DNA of 5,218 nucleotides, taken from the NCBI GenBank assembly GCA_043803085.1, contig JAZDKM010000115.1, forward strand, positions 1 through 5,218, read 5' to 3'. A program made the position numbers and the translations under genes. Numbering within the stretch: position 1 is the stretch's first letter; each line of letters opens with the position of its first letter. The notes below the pieces were generated by a model that was given only the letters and a program-made list of their open reading frames with translations, ran no database searches and was not told the origin of the DNA. Positions 1 to 5,122 of this stretch are shown in pieces. This DNA is from JAAEQG01 sp043803085 (GTDB lineage Bacteria > Planctomycetota > Phycisphaerae > UBA1845).

Positions 1-2
1 CG

Positions 3-362
3 TGCAATCTACGGACGATTCGCGCGTACCTCCTCAAAGAGGAGTTCCAGTTCTTCTGGGAGTACGTGTCACCGGCATGGGCGGAGAAGTTCATGGACCA
101 ATGGTGCAAAAAGGTGATGCGTTCGCGGATCGAGCCGATGAAGAAGATCGCTCGTATGATCCGGGAGCACAAACCGCTCATCCTCAACTGGTTCGAGGCG
201 CGCGGCCAGCTCTCGCTGGGGGCTGTCGAGGGGCTAAACAACAAACTCAAAGCGAGTATCAGAAAATCCTACGGATTCCGTACCGCAAAGGCGATAAAAG
301 TCATGCTTTATCACAAGCTTGGTGCGCTACCCGAACCGGACCTCGCCCACAGATTTTGCTGA
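3..362 (+). CDS. ISL3-family transposase, C-terminal fragment
   Basis: The frame is open from the window edge, so only the last 119 residues are visible; full ISL3 transposases have about 400. These enzymes are DDE-type transposases that cut and rejoin the ends of their own element. The visible part begins CNLRTIRAYLLKEEF, then has a WCKKVMRSRIEPMKKIARMI helix, and then LGAVEGLNNKLKASIRKSYG. The Glu of that VEG-x-NN-K-K block is the expected third catalytic acid of the family. The protein ends in LAHRFC inside the terminal inverted repeat, so the C-terminus is natural. A GTG at 66 could be mistaken for a start, but the reading frame and similarity continue upstream of it. Whether the element is active cannot be judged without its 5' part. 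Confidence 0.85.
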   Translation, partial: CNLRTIRAYLLKEEFQFFWEYVSPAWAEKFMDQWCKKVMRSRIEPMKKIARMIREHKPLILNWFEARGQLSLGAVEGLNNKLKASIRKSYGFRTAKAIKVMLYHKLGALPEPDLAHRFC

Positions 363-368
363 GGAACC
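344..368 (+). repeat. Terminal inverted repeat (right) of the ISL3 element
   Basis: The 25-bp stretch resembles ISL3-family termini and carries the transposase stop codon. On the minus strand the frame of the neighbouring host gene passes into it and gives an artificial tail (residues FLSKICGRG onward), as expected when an IS lands inside a gene. The partner repeat is outside the window, so the exact end was chosen by family resemblance. Confidence 0.6.
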
Positions 369-852
369 GAAAAACTAGCCTCGGCACGAGCTCGTTGGCA
401 AGCCCGGCCCTAACTTCGCACATGGCGCTCAAGAGTCGCTCGCAGAGGTCCGGCTCTGGGTCGTTCATCGCTAGGCGCAGGAGATCGGGCCCGGCTTCGC
501 TGAGAAGCCCCCCCTCGCAGATGGCCCGGATCGCCGTCTCACGCTGACTCAGGCGGCGGGAAAGGAGAGCCTTTTCGACGGCCCCCAAGCACCGTCGGGT
601 GACCTCGGCGCCGGTCGACTGAGCACAGTAGTAACCGTAGTACGCGGTGCTGCGATGGCTCAACAGGATGTGGCCGGCGCCGTCGAGCTTCACCGACTCA
701 ACCCACTGATCGGTGAAGGTCCGGATCGCCTGGAGATAGGCGAGACCGTTTTGCAGCAGCAGCCGCGCGATGGAGGTCTCCACGACCTCGGCGCCCCAGG
801 TGAAGTCCCGGGTGAAGGTAATGTTGCCCTCGATGAACAACAGCTCACCCAC
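369..852 (-). pseudogene. Unrecognised HEAT-like helical protein, 3' end cut off by the IS
   Basis: I do not recognise this gene. The minus-strand frame is open from 1053 down into the IS. The only conventional start is GTG at 850-852, and no Shine-Dalgarno motif precedes it. The frame just upstream also reads like protein (RFFGTTEADSWQRSVV), so the true start may lie further up or have been lost. The product has repeated amphipathic helices, for example in AICEGGLLSEAGPDLLRLAM and LCERLLSAMCEVRAGLANEL, with the Leu/Ala/Asp-Pro pattern of HEAT or armadillo-like folds. It also has a Tyr- and Cys-containing stretch, TAYYGYYCAQST. No signal peptide or membrane segment is visible. Host-derived residues end at about LVPRLVF. 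The roughly 23 codons after that are read from the IS and are not original. Coding character is moderately well supported; function is unknown. Confidence 0.5.
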
Positions 853-1098
853 GACGCTGCGCTGCCAAGAATCCGCCTCAGTCGTCCCGAAAAATCGCCC
901 AACGCTGGCGAGGCTCAGGGGCCCCGCCTGCCGCGTTGCGTCATGTTGGGTCTGGGGGTGGTGGCGGGTGGGGCCAAAAAACGCCCATACGCCGTGAGCT
1001 TGTCGAGCAGGCGCCGTCGCCGTTTCGAGCCGGTTTATATGTGTATGTTGATCTCACACCGCGAATGAGAACTTCCGCTGTGGTTTGGCCGGAGACGG

Positions 1099-1107
1099 TG
1101 GTATGAT
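1099..1107 (+). promoter_or_regulatory. Possible extended -10 promoter element
   Basis: TGG followed by TATGAT matches an extended -10 box (TGn-TATAAT type). The hexamer 17 bp upstream, TGTGGT at 1079-1084, is a poor -35 match. It lies about 60 bp before the proposed lipoprotein start, a normal leader length. In a GC-rich genome the true sigma-factor consensus may differ, so this is a weak call. Confidence 0.25.
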
Positions 1108-1155
1108 TCGTTTGTTTCGACAACGGCCCACAGCAGCACGGGCGCAGATGCAAAT

Positions 1156-1160
1156 GGAGG
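1156..1160 (+). promoter_or_regulatory. Ribosome binding site deciding the lipoprotein start
   Basis: GGAGG is a strong Shine-Dalgarno match. It touches the ATG at 1161 (no spacing) but sits 5 bases before the ATG at 1166, which makes 1166 the likely start. This matters because neither ATG is in frame with the lipobox when four 7-mer copies are present. Confidence 0.6.
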
Positions 1161-1165
1161 ATGCG

Positions 1166-2244
1166 ATGCGCGGCACGGCTCACGGCTCACGGCTCACGGC
1201 TCACGGCGAGGGTTCGCGATTCTCGCGGGTGCGTTGCTCGGAGCTTGCGGACCGCCGGCCGGCAACCCGGTAGACGTTGAGGGAGTCGGGGTGGCTCGGT
1301 CGGCCGTTGCGCTGGAGTCCGGGCTCGGACCGCCGGCAGCGATTTATGACCAGACCGGCACGTTCTTCACCGTCGGCACGGTGACGATCGAGAGCGCGCA
1401 GCCGATTGATCTCATGGTCGCCAGGGTAACGGGAGACGCATTGTGGCTCGTGATCGAGAGCCCGGCGCCGCGGATGGTTCCGTTGGTGGTGCACAACCTG
1501 TGGCCGCAGGCCACGGTGTACCTGTACGAGGGCGGCCTCCACCGCAAGCGCCCCTTGGTCTCAGACGCCTCGGGCACAGTCACGTTCCTCGCGGCGCTGC
1601 GCGCTGGCCGGAACGTCTCGTTCCTGCAAGCCACGGACTCGACGTTGTTCATCCACCAGCCGGATGGCGGAGATTGCGGCGCGGTCGGTGTTTGGGATCA
1701 AGGCACCTGCACCCTGACGCAGGATGTGAATGACACGATCCAGATCGATTCGAGCAACGTGACGGTCGATGGTGCCGGTCACACGATCGCGTCTACGGCC
1801 TTCGTGGTCCTGCTGGTGACGCCCGCGAGCGGGGGTAGTATCTCGAATATAATGATCAAGAACTGCGTGATCGAGCTGCCGGGCTACCAGGTCTTGAACG
1901 TGCTTGCGGGCGCGACGGACGTGACCATTGCCGCCAACACCTTTACGGGTGGGTCGCGCGGCTGGGCGATCGTATGGATCCTGGCGGCCAACGGGGTCAC
2001 CGCGGGCGGCACGGATGCGCCGATGCCGGCCAATGTATTCGAGACCGGAGGGGTTCTCATCGAGGCCGGCGGCGACAACGTCATCGCGAACATTTTTTCG
2101 CCTGCGCGATTGGCAAGTCTCTCTGGTGGGAGGATCGGATCTCACGCTGGGGCGATTGGGCTCTGTCGAGTCCTTCCGTGTTGCCGGACGGGTTGTTTGC
2201 GGACGTGGGTGCGGGCGGGCTCTTTGGCTGCGCCTTGGGTATAG
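1166..2244 (+). pseudogene. Beta-helix lipoprotein, frame interrupted in the signal peptide (phase-off or decayed)
   Basis: The main open frame (lipobox frame) runs to a stop at 2242-2244. It encodes a typical lipoprotein signal: two Arg, a hydrophobic core GFAILAGA, and lipobox LLGAC with the acylated Cys at 1246-1248. No ATG or GTG in that frame precedes the signal. The well-placed ATG at 1166 is one frame away because of a 7-mer repeat between them. The TTG at 1234 would lose the signal and is unlikely. After the Cys comes a beta-rich domain of about 130 residues with the block ATVYLYEGGLHRKRPLVSDA. A right-handed parallel beta-helix follows, recognised by GTCTLTQDVNDTIQI and NVTVDGAGHTI, the pattern seen in NosD- and pectate-lyase-like helices. 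Helix sequence ends near NVIANIF at about 2097; the remaining codons to 2244 are out of frame with RCC1-type sequence and are probably not native. The protein would be anchored in the outer membrane or on the surface; its ligand is unknown. Confidence 0.6.
1177..1204 (+). repeat. Tandem heptanucleotide repeat, 4 exact copies of GGCTCAC
   Basis: Four perfect copies of GGCTCAC lie end to end, flanked by partial units GGCAC (1172-1176) and GGC (1205-1207). The unit is not a multiple of three, so each gain or loss shifts the reading frame. The repeat lies between the ribosome binding site and start ATG and the hydrophobic core of a lipoprotein signal peptide. This is the usual place for simple-sequence contingency switches in surface genes. 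Confidence 0.9.
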
Positions 2245-2424
2245 ACGGCGCGATCGAGTGCTGGGGAGCGTCTGACGTGACGACCCAACACCCAGCCGGG
2301 AGCTTCACGCAGTTGTCCGTGGGAATCGTCAATTCCTGCGCGCTTTCCGTTGACGAAACCGTGGAGTGTTGGGGATACGATAACTACGGTGAGGCTTGGC
2401 TCGCCCCGAGCGCGTGCAGCCCGA
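2091..2424 (+). pseudogene. RCC1-repeat protein fragment, both ends lost
   Basis: This frame encodes RCC1-type beta-propeller repeats. It has ACAIGKSLWW at about 2100-2129, then GGLFGCALGIDGAIECWGAS, then SCALSVDETVECWGYDNYGE. The repeated Cys-Ala-Leu/Ile, x-Asp-Gly/Glu and Cys-Trp-Gly features are those of the RCC1 repeats common in secreted proteins of myxobacteria. About two and a half repeats remain; a full propeller needs about seven. The first repeat begins abruptly at the T6 run at 2093-2098, where the beta-helix frame ends. The last is cut by the group II intron at about 2424, after which the frame reads intron RNA until a TGA at 2520-2522. No start codon or signal peptide of its own is visible. 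Either it was the C-terminal part of the upstream lipoprotein, or it was joined to it by a deletion. Confidence 0.65.
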
Positions 2425-3078
2425 GTGCGGGGCGGCCGTGGGCGAAGCCGGCGGGGCGTCGGGCTGGCACCGCAGCAACCGCAGCATTGCGCCAGGAAAG
2501 CCTGGGAAGGAGGAAGCGATGAGGTAGAACAACGCTGAAACCTTCATTGGAATCCTGCGGGTGAAAGTCCCGCGCAGGAAGGATGGCCACCACCTGCAAG
2601 CGAGTCTTGCGTGCGAAAGGGTGACCTCAGCACGAAGCGTAGACAGCAGGTGCGCGGGCCGAAGGACTGAGCCTCGAAATTTGCTTGAACGCGGGAGCCG
2701 ACCAAGTTGCTGCTCGGGAAGGCAACATCGAAGCGTCGCAATGGCCTGACGCTGAGGTCCCGCCGGGGTCCATCGCTTTTCGGCACGTGCACAAGGATTC
2801 CCCAAGGAACCTGGGAGACGCTGATGCCTCCAGGCAAAGGACCGGAGCGGGGTAACCGGAACCAGCAATCCCCTGGCCCGAGCGCGGTAGCGGCATCCGG
2901 CGCGCGGGAGCGAAACAAGATGTCGCGGCCTGGTAACGCCAAGCGAAGGAAACGAAGTGCGGTGTGATGGGCATCAGCGAGTCGCAGTCGCTCATGGTAC
3001 CGGTGAAGCAGGGACACCGTCTCGAGGGACCCTGCGGAGGGACGGGGCGACCGGATTACAGAGCTTTGCGAGGGAAAG
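2425..3078 (+). ncRNA. Group II intron ribozyme, domains I-III
   Basis: This 650-base non-coding stretch before the maturase is full of short hairpins typical of domain I to III RNA. Examples are 2554-2578 (CCTGCGGG, loop TGAAAG, CCCGCGCAGG with a small bulge) and CCTGGGAG/CTCCAGG at about 2810-2835. A stem at 2707-2725 (TTGC/GCAA) carries an 11-base loop with the candidate exon-binding site. Small ORFs that cross this region show no protein character. Domain borders cannot be fixed without comparative folding. Confidence 0.7.
2707..2725 (+). other. Candidate EBS1 hairpin of the intron
   Basis: The stem TTGC (2707-2710) / GCAA (2722-2725) has loop TGCTCGGGAAG. TCGGG at 2714-2718 is complementary to CCCGA at 2420-2424, the last five bases before the proposed intron start (IBS1). 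Its distance of about 290 bases from the 5' end suits domain I. The pairing also supports choosing 2425 as the splice site. Confidence 0.45.
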
Positions 3079-4407
3079 ATGATTGAGGCTCAAAGCCCCA
3101 CAGACATCTCAACGAGACTGGCAAAGGTAGCGGAATTGTCACGGGAGCATCGTGACCGAGTGTGGACGTCCTTGGCGCATCACATCGACGTGAACCTCTT
3201 GCGAGCTGCATTCCTGCGCCTGCGCAAGAACGCCGCGTCGGGCGTGGATGGTCAATCGACGGCAGAATTCGCCGCCGACCTGGAGGCGAATCTCGACAGG
3301 CTGCACAATCAGCTCAAGTCCGGGCTGTACCGCGCGCCGCCGGTACGTCGGGTGTACATCCCGAAGGACGGCGGCAAGCGCCGTCCCATCGGCATCCCGA
3401 CGGTGGCGGACAAGGTGCTGCAAGGCGCAGTGGCTATGGTGCTGGGCGCGATCTACGAGCAGGACTTTCTGGACTGCTCGTATGGATTTCGTCCGCGGCG
3501 TAGCGCGCACCAAGCGCTGGAACGTCTACGGGGCGAGTTGATGGCAGTCAAAGGCGGCTACGTGATCGAGCTGGATATCGAGTCCTTCTTCGACACGTTG
3601 TTGCATGCTGCACTCAGGAGCTTCCTCGACAAACGAGTGCGCGACGGCGTGATCCGCCGCGCGATCGGGAAGTGGCTGAAGGCCGGCGTGCTGGAGAACG
3701 GCGTGCATCGGCATGGCGAGGAGGGCACGCCCCAGGGCGGTCTCATCTCGCCATTGCTCGCCAACATCTACTTGCACGAGGTGCTCGACGTCTGGTTCGA
3801 GACGGTCGTGAAACCGCGGATGTACGGTCGTGCGGCGATGGTGAGATATGCGGACGACGCGGTGTTGGTCTTCCAACGGGAAGACGACGCGAGGCGAGTC
3901 TTGGCTGTGCTGCCAAAGCGTTTCGCCAAGTTTGGGCTCAAGCTCCATCCGGAGAAGACGCGCCTGGTGCCTTTCCAGCGGCCCCCACGATCGGGTCCGT
4001 TGGGTAAGGGGCCGGGCAGCTTCGACTTCTTGGGGTTCACCCATTACTGGGCGCGGTCCCGTAAGGGGAACAACGTGATCGGGCAGAAGACAGCCAAGAA
4101 ACGCCTGCAACGTGCCCTGAGCCGAATCACGGCGTGGTGTCGGCGTCACCGCCATCTCCCCATCCGGGAGCAGCGAAAGGAGCTGAACCAGAAGCTACGC
4201 GGCCACTATGGCTACTACGGTGTCACGAACAACTACCGGGCTCTGAGCCAGTTTGCACGCGAAGTCGCGCGGATCTGGCGCAAGTGGCTCGGCCGGCGCT
4301 CGTGGCACAGCGGGATGCCGTGGCCGCGCTTCACTCTGCTCCTCGAGAGCTACCCTCTCGAGCGCCCACGAATCACGCATCAATACAGTCACGCAGCGAG
4401 TCTGTAA
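3079..4407 (+). CDS. ltrA: Group II intron reverse transcriptase/maturase (endonuclease-less)
   Basis: This 442-residue protein binds its intron RNA, helps it splice, and copies it into DNA. RT blocks appear in order: RT1 near residues 47-65 (KNAASGVDGQS), RT2 near 82-147 (VYIPKDGGKRRPIGIPTVADK, then YGFRPRRSAHQAL), RT3 with catalytic Asp166 (YVIELDIESFFD), RT4 near 214-236 (GEEGTPQGGLISPLLANIYL), RT5 with Y257-A-D-D260 (catalytic Asp259 and Asp260), RT6 (FGLKLHPEKTRL) and RT7 (FDFLGFTHY). The maturase/thumb domain spans about 336-430, including LNQKLRGHYGYYGVTNN. The chain ends shortly after YPLERPRITHQY, with no HNH endonuclease zinc-finger region, so it belongs to an En-minus lineage. All key acids are present, so it looks functional. 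The ATG is preceded by GAGGG at 3070-3074, a slightly close ribosome binding site. The symbol is the generic family name. Confidence 0.95.
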   Translation: MIEAQSPTDISTRLAKVAELSREHRDRVWTSLAHHIDVNLLRAAFLRLRKNAASGVDGQSTAEFAADLEANLDRLHNQLKSGLYRAPPVRRVYIPKDGGKRRPIGIPTVADKVLQGAVAMVLGAIYEQDFLDCSYGFRPRRSAHQALERLRGELMAVKGGYVIELDIESFFDTLLHAALRSFLDKRVRDGVIRRAIGKWLKAGVLENGVHRHGEEGTPQGGLISPLLANIYLHEVLDVWFETVVKPRMYGRAAMVRYADDAVLVFQREDDARRVLAVLPKRFAKFGLKLHPEKTRLVPFQRPPRSGPLGKGPGSFDFLGFTHYWARSRKGNNVIGQKTAKKRLQRALSRITAWCRRHRHLPIREQRKELNQKLRGHYGYYGVTNNYRALSQFAREVARIWRKWLGRRSWHSGMPWPRFTLLLESYPLERPRITHQYSHAASL

Positions 4408-4413
4408 TCCGAC

Positions 4414-4446
4414 GAACCGGATGCTCTAGTCGGGCACGTCCGGATC
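4414..4446 (+). ncRNA. Group II intron domain V (catalytic hairpin)
   Basis: This 33-base hairpin lies just after the maturase stop. The lower stem pairs 4414-4421 (GAACCGGA) with 4439-4446 (TCCGGATC), with one A-A mismatch (4416/4444). A 2-base CG bulge (4437-4438) precedes the distal stem, 4422-4426 with 4432-4436. The loop is TAGTC. Size, position and bulge match domain V, but the usual AGC triad reads AAC and the loop is not a GNRA tetraloop. Confidence 0.75.
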
Positions 4447-4449
4447 TGT

Positions 4450-4492
4450 GGGAGCCCCGGGGAGGTAACGACCCGGGGCGACCCGGCGCAAC
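4450..4492 (+). ncRNA. Group II intron domain VI and 3' end
   Basis: An 8-bp stem, GCCCCGGG (4454-4461) / CCCGGGGC (4472-4479), has a 10-base loop. A basal GGG (4450-4452) / CCC (4482-4484) helix lies below it. The internal loop leaves A4481 unpaired on the 3' strand, the expected branch-point adenosine. The intron probably ends at AC 4491-4492. That is 11 bases past this A, slightly more than the usual 7-8, so the branch or the 3' end may be off. Confidence 0.6.
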
Positions 4493-4519
4493 AGTAGGGG
4501 CCGCGAGGCCGCTACCGTG

Positions 4520-4536
4520 GCCGCCGTGGTGGCGGC
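4520..4536 (-). other. GC hairpin after the 3' end of the minus-strand gene
   Basis: GCCGCC (4520-4525) and GGCGGC (4531-4536) form a 6-bp stem with a 5-base loop, starting just past the TAA of the minus-strand gene. It could help end transcription, but no T-run follows on the minus strand. A further GGCC-GCGA-GGCC mini-hairpin lies at 4499-4510 next to the intron end. Confidence 0.25.
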
Positions 4537-4540
4537 GGGA

Positions 4541-5122
4541 TTACGGGGATGTCGGGCAGGTGGTCGCCCACCAGTCATCCCAATAGTCGTAGTAGACGTC
4601 GCAGAGGTAGCCGACGTTGAGCGGGTCCGAGGGGTTGTCGCTCGGCAAGGGGCGGACGAAGTAGTTGTCGTCGTCCTGCCAGACGATGTCGGCGATGGCC
4701 CAGATCTGGGCGAAGTCGTAGTGCAGGCTTCGGCTATACTGTGCTGCGAGCTGGCCGCGCAGGTAGATGCGGACCGTGTCGGTGGTCCAGGGGGTGGTGT
4801 AGTAATCGTAGTGATTGCCCGCGTAATTCATATAGACGCGGTAGGTCCCGGGGGTGGGGCGATCGATGTTGAAGTTTTCGGGGCCGTAGCCGTAGGTGTC
4901 GTCGATGTCGAGGCGCGGGTCCTCCGGGAAAGTCCCGAACCAGTGCGGGAGCGGGTTGGCGTAGTAGCAGTCGTTGACGTCGAACATGTCCCGGTTGTGG
5001 GCGGGGTTGCTCCACCAGACCACGTGGAGGTCCTGGTCGTTGACGCTGTCGTTCCACACCGTCTGGACGTGGATCCAGCTCTTGGGAATGACGTCGATGA
5101 TACAGACCGATTCGGGCTCCAC
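4541..5122 (-). CDS. Secreted-type protein with DUF2135/YfaP-like region, C-terminal part
   Basis: The longest clean frame gives 193 residues from a GTG at 5120-5122 to TAA at 4541-4543. Composition is strikingly rich in Tyr, Trp, Asp and Asn. Motifs seen are VNDQDLHVVWWSNP (27-40), DVNDCYYANPLP (48-59), DPRLDIDDTYGYGPENFNID (68-87) and PGTYRVYMNY (91-100), followed by TVRIYLRGQLAAQYS. The DLHV, GYGPEN and PGTYRVY pattern resembles DUF2135/YfaP-like beta-sandwich domains near the C-termini of large myxobacterial cell-surface proteins. This is family resemblance from memory, not a search result. Cys at 7, 52, 174 and 189 could form disulfides. The GTG is probably not the native start: no signal peptide or ribosome binding site is apparent, and protein-like sequence continues upstream past an in-frame TGA. 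The intact C-terminus faces the intron tail to tail. Confidence 0.7.
   Translation of the reverse strand: MEPESVCIIDVIPKSWIHVQTVWNDSVNDQDLHVVWWSNPAHNRDMFDVNDCYYANPLPHWFGTFPEDPRLDIDDTYGYGPENFNIDRPTPGTYRVYMNYAGNHYDYYTTPWTTDTVRIYLRGQLAAQYSRSLHYDFAQIWAIADIVWQDDDNYFVRPLPSDNPSDPLNVGYLCDVYYDYWDDWWATTCPTSP

Larger units (their letters stand above)
1..368 (+). mobile_element. ISL3-family insertion sequence, right end (left part outside window)
   Basis: This is the 3' end of an insertion sequence. It holds the C-terminal part of an ISL3-type transposase followed immediately by a terminal inverted repeat. The repeat lies at about 344-368 on the + strand. Read inward on the minus strand it begins GGTTCCTCAGCAAAATCTGT, and its general form (GG, short C/T stretch, CAAAAT, then GTGGG) is what I recall for ISL3 ends. 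The transposase stop codon at 360-362 lies inside this repeat. ISL3 elements usually duplicate 8 bp of target; 369-376 (GAAAAACT) would be that copy, but the other end is not in view. The element sits in the 3' part of a minus-strand gene, which it truncates. The exact boundary is uncertain by a few bases. Confidence 0.75.
853..1165. other. Intergenic stretch between divergent genes
   Basis: The left part (853-1053) continues the open minus-strand frame of the HEAT-like gene and may hold its lost N-terminus. That frame ends at a TGA at 1054-1056. The right part is the leader of the lipoprotein gene. It contains a possible extended -10 promoter and a ribosome binding site, listed separately. 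I see no RNA gene, strong terminator or other coding region here. Confidence 0.5.
2425..4492 (+). mobile_element. Group II intron (retroelement) with maturase ORF in domain IV
   Basis: About 2.07 kb with the expected order: structured RNA (domains I-III, 2425-3078), the maturase gene in domain IV, then domains V and VI. The 5' end is set at GTGCG (2425-2429), an exact match to the GUGYG consensus, and the 5 bases before it can pair with a candidate EBS1 loop. An alternative 5' end, GTGCA at 2414, fits less well. The 3' end is set at the AC at 4491-4492, a few bases past domain VI; it is uncertain by several bases. The intron lies in the sense direction of the RCC1 fragment, but its 3' flank holds no RCC1 sequence. 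The maturase lacks an endonuclease domain, so mobility would probably use single-stranded or replication-associated targets. I do not assign an intron class with confidence. Confidence 0.85.

Noticed and set aside
655..1068. A 137-residue + strand frame
   Set aside because: It is antisense to the HEAT-like fragment and ends in low-complexity Arg-rich sequence, with no recognisable motif.
1172..1207. CRISPR-like direct repeat array
   Set aside because: The units are 7 bp and contiguous with no spacers; this is a simple-sequence repeat.
2329..3017. Several minus-strand frames of 120-180 residues across the intron 5' part
   Set aside because: They overlap structured ribozyme RNA and RCC1 coding, and read as Ser/Arg/Pro-rich non-protein sequence.
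3526..4155. A 209-residue minus-strand frame opposite the maturase
   Set aside because: It lies fully antisense to the reverse transcriptase, which has all family motifs, so it is a GC-rich frame shadow.
4497..4540. Rho-independent terminator for the minus-strand gene
   Set aside because: GC hairpins exist but there is no T-run after either of them on the minus strand.
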